From positions 62,001 through 126,000 of the forward strand of contig NZ_CABVPN010000019.1 in assembly GCF_902499115.1 (NCBI RefSeq): 64,000 nt of DNA, read 5' to 3'. The stretch comes from Burkholderia diffusa. GTDB lineage: Bacteria; Pseudomonadota; Gammaproteobacteria; Burkholderiales; Burkholderiaceae. Under the pieces are notes generated by a model that did not search any database, was not told the origin of the DNA, and saw nothing but the letters and a program-made list of their open reading frames with translations. Positions 27,393-36,015 of this stretch are shown in pieces. The first letter of the stretch is position 1; every line of letters begins with the position of its first letter. Made by a program: the position numbers and the translations under genes.

Positions 27393-28541
27393 ATGCAATT
27401 CGACAAGCGCGCCTGGCTCGACAAGATCAAGCAGATGTTCGCGGGCTTCGACCGCCCGCTCGCCCTCATCGTGTTCCTGCTGCTGTGCGTCGGCATCGTC
27501 ACGCTGTACAGCGCGTCGATCGACATGCCGGGCCGCGTCGAGGACCAATTGCGCAACATCCTGCTGACGTTCGTGCTGATGTGGGTGATCGCCAACATTC
27601 CGCCGACGACGCTGATGCGCTTCGCGGTCCCGCTGTATTCGTTCGGGGTCGCGCTGCTGGTCGCGGTCGCGCTGTTCGGGATGACCAAGAAGGGCGCGAA
27701 GCGCTGGCTGAACGTCGGCGTCGTGATCCAGCCGTCGGAAATCCTCAAGATCGCGACACCGCTGATGCTCGCGTGGTATTACCAGCGCCGCGAAGGCGGG
27801 CTGCGCTGGTACGACTTCGTCGCCGCGTTCGGGATCCTGATGGTGCCGGTCGGGTTGATCGCCAAGCAGCCCGATCTCGGCACGGGCCTGCTCGTGTTCG
27901 CGGCCGGCTTCTTCGTGATCTACCTCGCCGGCCTGTCATTCAAGCTGATCGTGCCGGTGCTCGTCGCGGGCGTGATCGCGGTCGGCTCGATCGCCGTATT
28001 CGAAGAGCGCATCTGCCAGCCCGAAGTGCAGTGGCCGCTGATGCACGACTACCAGAAGCACCGTGTGTGCACGTTGCTCGACCCGACCTCCGACCCGCTC
28101 GGCAAGGGCTTCCATACGATCCAGGCCGTGATCGCGATCGGCTCGGGCGGCGTGCTCGGCAAGGGCTACCTGAAGGGCACGCAGGCCCACCTCGAGTTCA
28201 TTCCGGAGAAACATACCGACTTCATCTTCGCGGTGTTCTCGGAGGAATGGGGGCTCGTCGGCGGCCTCGTGCTGCTGACGCTCTACATGGCGCTGATCGC
28301 GCGCGGGCTCTACATCGCCGCGCAGGGCGCGACGCTGTTCGGACGTCTGCTCGCGGGCTCGCTCACGCTCGCGTTCTTCGTCTATGCGTTCGTCAACATC
28401 GGGATGGTGAGTGGCGTGCTGCCCGTCGTCGGCGTGCCGTTGCCGTTCATGAGCTACGGCGGCACCGCGCTCACGACGCTCGGCATCGCGATCGGGATGA
28501 TCATGAGCGTCGGGCGACAGCGGCGGCTGATGAAGAGCTGA
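27393..28541 (+). CDS. rodA: Peptidoglycan glycosyltransferase RodA
   Basis: 382 residues with about ten membrane helices (SEDS family). Conserved blocks: AKRWLNVGVVIQPSEILKIA, KQPDLGTGLL (catalytic-region Asp) and the C-terminal GVPLPFMSYGGTALT. It polymerises glycan strands as partner of PBP2. ATG 27393 is preceded by GGAGAAAGG. The large periplasmic loop holds two Cys (ERICQPE and RVCTLLD) that could pair in a disulfide; this is inference. A strong bidirectional terminator follows. Confidence 0.97.
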   Translation: MQFDKRAWLDKIKQMFAGFDRPLALIVFLLLCVGIVTLYSASIDMPGRVEDQLRNILLTFVLMWVIANIPPTTLMRFAVPLYSFGVALLVAVALFGMTKKGAKRWLNVGVVIQPSEILKIATPLMLAWYYQRREGGLRWYDFVAAFGILMVPVGLIAKQPDLGTGLLVFAAGFFVIYLAGLSFKLIVPVLVAGVIAVGSIAVFEERICQPEVQWPLMHDYQKHRVCTLLDPTSDPLGKGFHTIQAVIAIGSGGVLGKGYLKGTQAHLEFIPEKHTDFIFAVFSEEWGLVGGLVLLTLYMALIARGLYIAAQGATLFGRLLAGSLTLAFFVYAFVNIGMVSGVLPVVGVPLPFMSYGGTALTTLGIAIGMIMSVGRQRRLMKS

Positions 28542-28582
28542 CGCCGCGCACGGCACGCAGTCGCCAGCGGAGCAGTCGCGGC

Positions 28583-28617
28583 AATGAAAAACGGCGCACG
28601 AGGCGCCGTTTTTCATT
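28583..28617. terminator. Bidirectional terminator between rodA and the Sel1-repeat gene
   Basis: A 15-bp perfect inverted repeat (28583-28597 with 28603-28617), flanked by A and T runs, ends both convergent transcription units. Confidence 0.9.
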
Positions 28618-28651
28618 GGGCAGGTCGAATGCAGTGCGTGCCGCCCGCTCA

Positions 28652-29419
28652 CTACGGCGTCGCGCGCGGGTTCCCATGGTCCGCGCCCGATGCCGGCTCC
28701 TGCGTCTTCAGGCGCGCGCTCAGCTCCTTGAATTTCAGCCCGGCCGTCTCGTCGCCCTGCGCGGCCGCGGCCGCGTAATACGCGCGCGCGATGTTCAGGT
28801 TCTGCGTGACGCCGTCGCCGCCGCGCTCGTAGAACGACGCGGTCACGTACTGCGCGGTCGGCTCGCCCGCGTCGGCTGCCTGCTTGTACCACGCGAACGC
28901 CTGCCGGTTGTCGCGCTGCGTGCCACGCCCGTCGAGGAACTGGTTCGCGAGCGACAGCTCGGCCTGCACGTGCCCCTGCTTCGCCGCGCGCAGGAACCAG
29001 CGGTGTGCTTCGGCCGGATTACGCGCGACAAACTCACCGTCGTCGAACATCCGCCCGTACACGTACTGCGCATGCGACATATTCGCGTCGGCCGCCCGCT
29101 TCAGCCAGCGCAGCCCTTCGTCGACGTTCGCGGTCACGCCGACGCCGGTGAGCAGCATCATCGCGTAGTTGAACTGCGCGAGCCGGTCGCCGCGTTCGGC
29201 CGCGTCGTGGAACTGCACCAGCGCCGCGCGATAGTCGCCGGCGTTGTAGTCGGCCACCGCCGATTGGGTCTCGCGCGCCGGGTCCGGCTTCGCATGCGGC
29301 GCATTCTGCGCGACCGCCGCGACGCACACGGCCCACAGCCCGAGCATCGTGCCGATGCGCCCGCGTACGCCGGCCGTACGCCGCGCGCGTCCGGATCCCG
29401 CGCCGTCGCTGCCGTTCAT
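28652..29419 (-). CDS. Sel1-repeat (SLR/TPR-like) protein, probably exported
   Basis: 255 residues. A basic N-terminus and a hydrophobic stretch (about residues 22-37, ending AVAQ-NA) look like a signal peptide. Several Sel1-like repeats follow from about residue 50 to 230, with recurring A-x-G-x-x-x-A-Q patterns such as AAERGDRLAQFNYA, AADANMSHAQYVYG and AAKQGHVQAELSLA. Such solenoids bind proteins. The start overlaps the aldolase stop by four bases, so it is cotranscribed with it, though no functional link is obvious. Function unknown. Confidence 0.82.
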   Translation of the reverse strand: MNGSDGAGSGRARRTAGVRGRIGTMLGLWAVCVAAVAQNAPHAKPDPARETQSAVADYNAGDYRAALVQFHDAAERGDRLAQFNYAMMLLTGVGVTANVDEGLRWLKRAADANMSHAQYVYGRMFDDGEFVARNPAEAHRWFLRAAKQGHVQAELSLANQFLDGRGTQRDNRQAFAWYKQAADAGEPTAQYVTASFYERGGDGVTQNLNIARAYYAAAAAQGDETAGLKFKELSARLKTQEPASGADHGNPRATP

Positions 29420-30201
29420 GACCGCACCTCCTGCAGCGCCTGGCGCGTCGCACGCAGCAGCCAGCTCACGTCGGCCGACAGCGTGATCATCCGGTAGCCA
29501 GCCTCGCGATACTGGCGCGCGGTTGCCGTATCGTTCGCGAAGATGCCGACCGCGACGCCGGCCTGCTTGCCGGCCGCGAGCACGCGCGCCATCGCGGTTT
29601 CGACGTCCGGGTGGCGGCTGTCGCCGAGATGCCCGAGGCTCGCCGCCAGATCGGCCGGGCCGACGAACAGGCAGTCGACGCCCGGCGTCGCGGCGATCCG
29701 CTCGACTTCATCGATGCCCCGCGCCGATTCGATCTGCACGATCACCGCGACCTGCGCATTCGCCGTCTGCAGGTAATCGCGGCGCATGCCGAACGCCGCC
29801 GCACGCACCATGCCGGCCACGCCGCGCAGCCCGTCGGGGGAATCCGGCGACGGGAAGCGCGTGAGACGCACGGCGTGCGCGGCCTCGTCGGGCGTCTCGA
29901 TGCACGGGAACATCAGCGTGCGCGCGCCGGCGTCGAGCGCGCGCTTCACGAGCCACGGCTCGCGCCCCGGCACGCGCACCACGGGCTCGCTCGGCAGGTG
30001 CGCCGCCGCCAGCGCGCGCAGTTGCGACGCGACGTCGCGGCTGTCGTTCGGCGCGTGCTCCATGTCGATGCAGAGCCAGTCGTAGCCGGCGTGCGCGAGC
30101 GCTTCCGCGACCGAATCGCTGCCGAGCGACAGCCACAGGCCGTACAGCGGCTCGTCGCCGTCGTGCAGACGTTGTTTGAGGGAATTGGTGAGCGTGCTCA
30201 T
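29416..30201 (-). CDS. HpcH/HpaI-family class II aldolase
   Basis: 261 residues of the phosphoenolpyruvate/pyruvate domain. Visible motifs: YDWLCIDMEHAPND (metal-site region), RVPGREPW, VIVQIESARGIDEV (metal-binding Glu) and LFVGPADLAASLG. Members cleave 4-hydroxy-2-oxo-heptanedioate or similar 2-keto-3-deoxy sugar acids into pyruvate and an aldehyde. Without catabolic neighbours the substrate cannot be named. Its stop overlaps the start of the Sel1 gene. Confidence 0.88.
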   Translation of the reverse strand: MSTLTNSLKQRLHDGDEPLYGLWLSLGSDSVAEALAHAGYDWLCIDMEHAPNDSRDVASQLRALAAAHLPSEPVVRVPGREPWLVKRALDAGARTLMFPCIETPDEAAHAVRLTRFPSPDSPDGLRGVAGMVRAAAFGMRRDYLQTANAQVAVIVQIESARGIDEVERIAATPGVDCLFVGPADLAASLGHLGDSRHPDVETAMARVLAAGKQAGVAVGIFANDTATARQYREAGYRMITLSADVSWLLRATRQALQEVRS

Positions 30202-30497
30202 CGATACGGCCTCCTGGACGGAACGGCAATCGAACGGGACAAGCAACAAGCAAAGCGGGCGTAACACGCCGGGCCGCCATGCACGGCGGCGCCGGACCGG
30301 GGCCCTGAACGTTGGTCGGACGTAGGCGGCCGATCTGACAGCGCGGGTCGCGCGGATGCGTTTTCCGGTGCCACGCAACGATCATAGCGCGGCGTTACGC
30401 GGAATGTGGGAACAGGTGGAAAGCGGCGCCGGACGAGGCCGCACGGCGCGGTGGCAGGCAGCCCGCACCGGTTGGCGAGGCTGCCGGAAGGGCAATA

Positions 30498-30950
30498 TCA
30501 GCGGCCGGGCTGGCGCTCGACGTCGGCCCAGCAGTTCGGCGTTTCGTACAGACGCACACGTTCCAGGCGCAGGTTCACGCCGTAGTGCGCGTCGTACACG
30601 TTCGCGAGGATGTCGAATGCGATCGCCGCGAGGTTCTCGACGGTCGGGATCCGGTCGAGCACGACGGTCTTGTGGTCGGCCATCTGCTCGAGGAACGAGC
30701 GCACGACTTCGTCGCGCGCGTAGACCAGGAACGCGTGATCCCACTTGTTGACGAGGTGCTCGACCGCGAGCGCCTTCACGTCGGCGAAATCCATCACCAT
30801 GCCGCGGTCGGGCGCCCCCTCGGTATCGACGAGATCGCCGCGCAGCGTGACTTCGAGCACGTAGCGATGGCCGTGCAGGTTCCGGCACTGGCTGCGGTGA
30901 TCGGGAATGCGGTGGCCCGCATCGAATTCGAGTTTTCGGGTAATCAGCAC
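30498..30950 (-). CDS. queD: 6-carboxy-5,6,7,8-tetrahydropterin synthase
   Basis: 150 residues. Zinc ligands are H13 (FDAGHRI) and the HGH pair after the catalytic Cys in QCRNLHGH; NKWDHAFL and PTVENLA complete the active site. It converts dihydroneopterin triphosphate to carboxytetrahydropterin in queuosine synthesis. It is the last gene of queC-queE-queD, 18 bp after queE. Confidence 0.96.
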   Translation of the reverse strand: MLITRKLEFDAGHRIPDHRSQCRNLHGHRYVLEVTLRGDLVDTEGAPDRGMVMDFADVKALAVEHLVNKWDHAFLVYARDEVVRSFLEQMADHKTVVLDRIPTVENLAAIAFDILANVYDAHYGVNLRLERVRLYETPNCWADVERQPGR

Positions 30951-30968
30951 GATGTCAAAAGCCGTGGC

Positions 30969-31601
30969 TCAGGGAATGTTCAGATATTTGTGGGTCTGCA
31001 TCGACAGCCGCCACTGCGGATGCCGCTTGCACCAGTCGATCGCGAGCTTCGTATTGAGATCGCGCGACGGGCCGTCCATCGGCTGCACGAGAAAATACTC
31101 GAAATCGAGCTTCGCGTAGTCGGCCAGCCGCTGGTTGTCCTGCGGGATCACGACCTTCAGCTCGTTGCCCTTCGTGACGACGAGCGGCGCGTCGGCCTTC
31201 GGGCTCACGCAGATCCAGTCGATCGTCTCGAGCACCGGCAGCGAGCCATTGGTCTCGATCGCGATCTCGAAGCCTGCTGCATGCAGCGCGTCGACGAGCG
31301 GCTGGTCGAGCTGCAGCATCGGCTCGCCGCCCGTGCAGACGACGAAGCGATGCGCTTCGCCGTCCGGCCACAGGCCGGCGATCGTCGCGACGAGCGCTTC
31401 GGCGTCCTTGAACTTGCCGCCGTTCTCGCCATCGGTGCCGACGAAGTCCGTATCGCAGAAACGACACACGGCGTCCGCACGATCCTCTTCGCGGCCCGAC
31501 CACAGATTGCAGCCGGCGAACCGGCAGAACACGGCCGGACGGCCCGCGTTCGCGCCCTCGCCTTGCAACGTGTAGAAAATTTCCTTGACCGCGTAAGTCA
31601 T
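30969..31601 (-). CDS. queE: 7-carboxy-7-deazaguanine synthase
   Basis: 210 residues, radical SAM family. The cluster motif is atypical: C31, then 14 residues, then C46-RF-C49, instead of CX3CX2C. This CX14CX2C form is known from Burkholderia QueE. TLQGEGANAGRPAVFCRF near the N-terminus is the family start and TGGEPMLQ is the SAM-binding GGE motif. It makes carboxy-deazaguanine from the QueD product. Confidence 0.97.
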   Translation of the reverse strand: MTYAVKEIFYTLQGEGANAGRPAVFCRFAGCNLWSGREEDRADAVCRFCDTDFVGTDGENGGKFKDAEALVATIAGLWPDGEAHRFVVCTGGEPMLQLDQPLVDALHAAGFEIAIETNGSLPVLETIDWICVSPKADAPLVVTKGNELKVVIPQDNQRLADYAKLDFEYFLVQPMDGPSRDLNTKLAIDWCKRHPQWRLSMQTHKYLNIP

Positions 31602-31676
31602 CGTGCTTCGTCCGGCTTGCGCCGCTCGTTGTCGATCAGAATCCGTTATTCATCCAGCGCCGCCGACGCACCCGCG

Positions 31677-32411
31677 TCACAGCGGCGCTTCGGTCACCCG
31701 CTCGCCCTTCAGGTAGGCCTCGTAGCCACGCTTGCGCAGCTTGCAGGCCGGGCATTCGCCGCAGCCGAAGCCCCAGTCGTGCAGTTCCGCGCGCTCGCCC
31801 ACGTAGCACGTGTGCGTCTCGACGCGGATCAGTTCGACGAGTGCCTCCCCGCCGAGTTGCTCGGCGAGTTGCCAGGTCTGCGCCTTGTCCAGCCACATCA
31901 GCGGGGTCTCGAGCACGACACGCGTGTCCATGCCGAGGTTCAGCGCGACCTGCAGCGCCTTCATCGTGTCGTCGCGGCAGTCCGGGTAGCCCGAGAAATC
32001 GGTCTCGCACATTCCGCCAACCAGCACGCGCAGACCGCGGCGATAGGCGATCGCGGCCGCGATCGTCATGAACAGCAGGTTGCGGCCCGGCACGAACGTG
32101 TTCGGCAAGCCGTTCGCCGAGGTCTCGATCTCGATCGTGCGCGTCATCGCGGTATCGCTGATCGCGCCAAGCACCGACAGATCGATCATGTGATCGTCGC
32201 CGAGGCGGTCCGACCACGCCGGAAACTTGCGCTTCAGCGCTTCGCGCACGCCTTCGCGACACTCGAGTTCGACGCGATGACGCTGGCCGTAATCGAAGCC
32301 GAGCGTCTCGACCGTCTGGTAGCGTTCCAGGGCCCAGGCCACGCACGTGGCGGAATCCTGCCCGCCGGAAAACAACACGAGCGCGCCGTCTTTAGCGTCT
32401 GTCCGAATCAC
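31677..32411 (-). CDS. queC: 7-cyano-7-deazaguanine synthase
   Basis: 244 residues from GTG 32411, chosen because GGAG lies seven bases upstream and the family N-terminus (IRTDAKDGALVLFSGGQDS) begins there; an open frame extends further upstream but is not conserved. SGGQDSATC is the ATP pyrophosphatase loop, and CGECPACKLR near the C-terminus gives the zinc ligands. It forms preQ0 from carboxy-deazaguanine, ATP and ammonia. First gene of the que operon. Confidence 0.96.
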   Translation of the reverse strand: MIRTDAKDGALVLFSGGQDSATCVAWALERYQTVETLGFDYGQRHRVELECREGVREALKRKFPAWSDRLGDDHMIDLSVLGAISDTAMTRTIEIETSANGLPNTFVPGRNLLFMTIAAAIAYRRGLRVLVGGMCETDFSGYPDCRDDTMKALQVALNLGMDTRVVLETPLMWLDKAQTWQLAEQLGGEALVELIRVETHTCYVGERAELHDWGFGCGECPACKLRKRGYEAYLKGERVTEAPL

Positions 32412-32722
32412 CGTGATACTCCGTGAATGTGTAGGCTCGCGTCGCACTGCGCCCCGAGGCCGGCTGCCGCCGGGCGGCCCGACGCGGCCGGCCTGCGCCG
32501 GCCCGACCAGTATAGGCAGCGCGGTCAGCCGCGAATGCGGCGGCGCGCTTATACCGCTCATCGCGCGGCATCGTTGCCGCGCACCACGGCAGGCGCGCCA
32601 CGGGCGACCGGCCATGCGCATGAAGCGATGCGCTAAGTCATTGAGCGGGCACGGATTTTATCATGCCCCGGCGAATGCTGCCGGGCACGCCGCCCACGAC
32701 ACGCAATACCCACCACAAACGA
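32412..32722. other. Intergenic region upstream of queC
   Basis: No gene is supported. On the minus strand TATACT at 32509-32514 is a candidate -10 for queCED, giving a leader of about 90 nt; the -35 is weak (CATTCG). The leader is GC-rich with several inverted repeats. I looked for a preQ1 riboswitch and did not find one. Confidence 0.4.
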
Positions 32723-32756
32723 AAAACCCCAAGAATCTTCCGATTCTTGGGGTTTT
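32723..32756 (-). terminator. Terminator downstream of tRNA-Phe
   Basis: A 15-bp perfect stem (32723-32737 with 32742-32756) with loop TTCC, flanked by A and T runs. It begins seven bases past the tRNA 3' end on the minus strand and works in both directions. Confidence 0.92.
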
Positions 32757-32762
32757 AAATGC

Positions 32763-32838
32763 TGGTGGCCTGGGACGGAATCGAACCATCGACACGCGGA
32801 TTTTCAATCCGCTGCTCTACCAACTGAGCTACCGGGCC
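32763..32838 (-). tRNA. tRNA-Phe (GAA)
   Basis: 76 nt including an encoded CCA. The anticodon loop TTGAAAA gives GAA, and D-arm (AGCTCAGTTGGTAGAGC) and T-loop (TTCGATT) are standard. The acceptor stem has a C5-A68 mismatch (GGCCCGG against CCAGGCC); all other pairs are normal. It has its own promoter and terminator. Confidence 0.97.
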
Positions 32839-32851
32839 AACGAAGAATGAA

Positions 32852-32880
32852 AGTATATCGAGCTATTCGTTCCTGAGCAA
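32852..32880 (-). promoter_or_regulatory. Promoter of tRNA-Phe
   Basis: On the minus strand TTGCTC (32875-32880) and TATACT (32852-32857) are separated by exactly 17 bp, and the -10 ends 13 bp before the tRNA 5' end. Confidence 0.8.
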
Positions 32881-32898
32881 GTGTTTTCGCGAAATATT

Positions 32899-33600
32899 TT
32901 ATGCGGCGCCTTCGGACGGTTTCTTGCCGAGCTCGACGCCGAGTTGCTTGAGCTTGCGATAGAGGTGCGTGCGCTCGAGGCCCGTCTTTTCCGCGACGCG
33001 CGTCATGCTGCCGTTCTCGCGTGCGAGGTGATATTCGAAGTACGCGCGCTCGAATGCGTCGCGCGCTTCGCGCAACGGGATGTCGAACGGAATCGCGGCC
33101 GTCTGGCCCGCGAGGCCGAGCGCCGTGGCCATGTCGTCGCCGAGCGTCGGCAGCGCGGCCGCGGATGCGACTGCCGCCTGCCCCGATGCTTGCCCGACAC
33201 CGGCTTTCGCGGCCGCGTTGACGGACACCGGCGCCGCGCCGCGCGCGAGACCGTGCTCGACGGACTTCAGCAGCTTCTGCAGCGCGATCGGCTTCTCGAG
33301 GAAATCGAGTGCGCCGATCTTCGTCGCCTCGACGGCCGTGTCGATCGTCGCGTGCCCGGACATCATGATCACGGGCATCGTCAACAGGCCCTGCGCCGCC
33401 CATTCCTTGAGCAGCGTGACGCCGTCGGTATCGGGCATCCAGATATCGAGCAGCACGAGATCGGGCGCCTGATTCAGGCGGTATTCCCGCGCGGCCTGCG
33501 CGTTCTCCGCCGCCTCGACGACATGTCCTTCATCGCTGAGGATCTCCGAGAGCAATTCCCGGATGCCCATTTCATCATCTACCACCAGGATGGTTGCCAT
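32899..33600 (-). CDS. NtrX-like response regulator lacking the AAA+ domain
   Basis: 233 residues. Receiver domain with D8, D9, phospho-acceptor D52 (LLDIWMPDTDG) and the Lys of DFLEKPI. An Ala/Gly-rich linker (about residues 120-165) follows, then a Fis-type DNA-binding domain (ENGSMTRVAEKTGLERTHLYRKLKQLG). NtrX normally has a central sigma-54-interacting AAA+ domain; here it is absent, so direct sigma-54 activation is unlikely. The ATG directly follows the kinase stop codon (TAAATG), showing tight coupling to the NtrY-like kinase. Confidence 0.88.
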   Translation of the reverse strand: MATILVVDDEMGIRELLSEILSDEGHVVEAAENAQAAREYRLNQAPDLVLLDIWMPDTDGVTLLKEWAAQGLLTMPVIMMSGHATIDTAVEATKIGALDFLEKPIALQKLLKSVEHGLARGAAPVSVNAAAKAGVGQASGQAAVASAAALPTLGDDMATALGLAGQTAAIPFDIPLREARDAFERAYFEYHLARENGSMTRVAEKTGLERTHLYRKLKQLGVELGKKPSEGAA

Positions 33601-36015
33601 TTACGCTGCCTTTGTCTGCATACTTGCTTTTGTCTTGGCGGGAGCCGTCCCGCCCTGCGCGCCAGATTCGGCGCCTGGCGTATCGCTCGCCATCTGCAGG
33701 AACAGGATCGACACCTGCGCACCCTCGACGGTCTCGCCGTGCATGCGATTGCGCAGATCGATCCGCGCGCCGTGCTCGTCGACGATTTTCTTGACCGTGG
33801 CCAGCCCGAGCCCCGTGCCCTTCGCCTTCGTCGTCACGTAAGGCTCGAACGCACGGGTCAGGATGCGTGCCGGAAAACCGGGCCCGTTGTCGGACACGGT
33901 AAGACGGACCGCGACGCGCGTTTTGCCCTCGGCGTCGGGGTCGCCATATTCTACTGTCTTGGTTTCGATCAACACACGCGGATGCGCGACTTCCGCGACC
34001 GAGTCCTGCGCGTTCTGCAGCAGGTTGTGAATCACCTGGCGCAGTTGCGTCGCGTCGCCGCGAATCACCGGCAGCGACGGCGCGAGTTCGGCGACGATCG
34101 CGCTCTTGCCTTCGCCGACACCATACAACCCGAGCACCTCGCTTGCCAGTTCGTTCAGCTGTAGGTTCGCGAGCACCGCCGGCGGCGTGCGCGCATATTC
34201 GCGGAAATCGTCGACCATCCGCTTCATCGCGGCCACCTGGTTGACGATCATCGTCGCGCCGCGCTTGAGCACGTCCGCATCGGGCGGCGCGAGCTTGTCG
34301 GACAGCTTCATCTGCAACCGCTCGGCCGACAACTGGATCGGCGTCAGCGGGTTCTTGATCTCGTGCGCGAGCCGCCGCGCGACCTCGCCCCATGCGACCG
34401 AACGCTGCGCGGAAATCACGTCGGAGATGTCGTCGAAGACGACGACGTAGCCGGACGTCTGTGGATCGTCGGCCTCGCCCTCGACCGTCGACACGAGGCG
34501 TGTGCCGCGCACGAGCAAGGTCAGCGGATCGGCTTCGCCCGGCACCTCGATCGCGAACTGCTGCTGCCAGTGACCGCGATCGCCGCTGCCGCCGTCCGAA
34601 GCCGCTTCGCGATCGGCGAATGCCTTGCGCACCATCGCGCCGAATTCCGCGACGACGCCGATCCGGTCGAGCGCCGTGCCGATCATCGCGCCGAACGGCT
34701 GCCGGAAGATCCGCTCGGCGCCGCGGTTGGCCGTCGTCAGCCGGAACTGGCGATCGAGCACGAACACGCCGGCCGTCAGGTTCGCGAGGATGCTCTCGAG
34801 ATACGTCTTCGAATGCTCGAGCGCGATTCGGTTCTTCTCGACCGCCTGCCGCGCCTCGGACAGCTGGCGCGTCATCGCGTTGAACGACTGCGTGAGGAAA
34901 CCGAGCTCGTCGCGCGACTTGATCTCGCGCTTCGGCGTGTAGTCGCCTTCGGTGATCTCCTTCGTGCCCTGCGCGAGCAGGAACAGCGGCCGCGCGAGCT
35001 GCTGGCCGAGTGCGAGCGCGAGCATCATCGCGATGAAGGTCGCGAGGAACAGCGCGAGCGTCAGCGTGCCGATGTACATCTTGCGCAGCCCGGTGCGGCC
35101 GAGCGCTTTTTCCTGGTACTCGCGATACGCGCGCTGCACCGCGTCGGCGTTGTGCGCGAGCGTGGGCGGCACCGGCTGTGTGAGCTGCAGGAATCGCTCC
35201 GCCGGTTGCAGCAGCGACGTCGTCGCATCGGGTATCGGCCGCACGACGCGCAGCCGCAGCGCACCCTTCGCGCCGTGCGCGCGCGGGTCGCCGTCGACCT
35301 CGCCCTCGATCGCCGCGTACGCGCCGTGTTCGCGCGCCTGGCTCAGCATCAGCGGAGTCGGCAGGTCGTCCGGAATCAGCGCGGCGAAATTGCCCGATGC
35401 CTGCGCGACGATGTGCAGGTCGGGCGCCGCGCCGGAGCCGCCGCGGCTCGGCTCGACAATCGTCGCATCCTGCACGCCGAACTGGTCGCGCAGGCGCAAG
35501 AGCGTGAGTGTCGTGCCGTTCGTGTTCGCATCGACGCTCGCGAGCTGGTCCGACATCAGCCGCGCCTTCGTCTGCAGGTCGGACAGCGACGCGTCGAGCA
35601 TCCCGCGGCCGAGGTTCAGGCCGGCGGTCAGCGCGGTCTCGACGTTCACGTCAAACCACGACTCGATACTGCGCGACACGAACTGGTACGACACGATGTA
35701 GATGATCCCGCCCGGCACCACGCCGACGAGCGCGAAGAACACCGCGAGCTTCGCGAGCAGCCGCGTGCCGAACTTGCCCTTCCTCAGGCGCACGACGATC
35801 ATCCCGATCAGCCCGAGCACCACCAGCAGGAACACGAGCGCAACGATGATGTTCATCGCGTACAGCCACGAGTAGTAGCGGTCGAAGAATTCGGTGTTCG
35901 CGCTCGCGGCCGCGAGCAGCACGAGCAGCAGCAGCGCCGTGAGCGCGACGGTCGAGACGATCACACGAACGAGGAGGCTCTTCCCGCTGGCCGCGCGGCG
36001 CACTTTATTTAGCAC
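33601..36015 (-). CDS. NtrY-like sensor histidine kinase
   Basis: 804 residues. Three N-terminal membrane helices, a periplasmic sensor region (about residues 120-330), another membrane helix, then HAMP, PAS, an H-box (RRLAHEIKNPLTPI) and an ATPase domain (NLLQNAQDSV, DNGPGFP, GTGLGLATVKK). This is the NtrY arrangement, linked in other bacteria to nitrogen and redox control. It forms an operon with the short NtrX-like regulator and overlaps the DUF4390 gene upstream by 11 bp. The signal is unknown. Confidence 0.9.
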   Translation of the reverse strand: MLNKVRRAASGKSLLVRVIVSTVALTALLLLVLLAAASANTEFFDRYYSWLYAMNIIVALVFLLVVLGLIGMIVVRLRKGKFGTRLLAKLAVFFALVGVVPGGIIYIVSYQFVSRSIESWFDVNVETALTAGLNLGRGMLDASLSDLQTKARLMSDQLASVDANTNGTTLTLLRLRDQFGVQDATIVEPSRGGSGAAPDLHIVAQASGNFAALIPDDLPTPLMLSQAREHGAYAAIEGEVDGDPRAHGAKGALRLRVVRPIPDATTSLLQPAERFLQLTQPVPPTLAHNADAVQRAYREYQEKALGRTGLRKMYIGTLTLALFLATFIAMMLALALGQQLARPLFLLAQGTKEITEGDYTPKREIKSRDELGFLTQSFNAMTRQLSEARQAVEKNRIALEHSKTYLESILANLTAGVFVLDRQFRLTTANRGAERIFRQPFGAMIGTALDRIGVVAEFGAMVRKAFADREAASDGGSGDRGHWQQQFAIEVPGEADPLTLLVRGTRLVSTVEGEADDPQTSGYVVVFDDISDVISAQRSVAWGEVARRLAHEIKNPLTPIQLSAERLQMKLSDKLAPPDADVLKRGATMIVNQVAAMKRMVDDFREYARTPPAVLANLQLNELASEVLGLYGVGEGKSAIVAELAPSLPVIRGDATQLRQVIHNLLQNAQDSVAEVAHPRVLIETKTVEYGDPDAEGKTRVAVRLTVSDNGPGFPARILTRAFEPYVTTKAKGTGLGLATVKKIVDEHGARIDLRNRMHGETVEGAQVSILFLQMASDTPGAESGAQGGTAPAKTKASMQTKAA

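Noticed and set aside
22300..29000. Long open frames opposite mreB, mreC, PBP2 and rodA
   Set aside because: They are antisense shadows caused by high third-position GC; their translations are Arg/Asp/Val-rich without motifs, while the plus-strand genes are unmistakable.
32412..32722. preQ1 riboswitch before queCED
   Set aside because: No preQ1-I or preQ1-II core or A-rich tail could be found; the leader is only GC-rich.
32723..32880. tRNA-Phe as an integration site
   Set aside because: No integrase gene and no repeat of the tRNA 3' end nearby; flanks are core genes.
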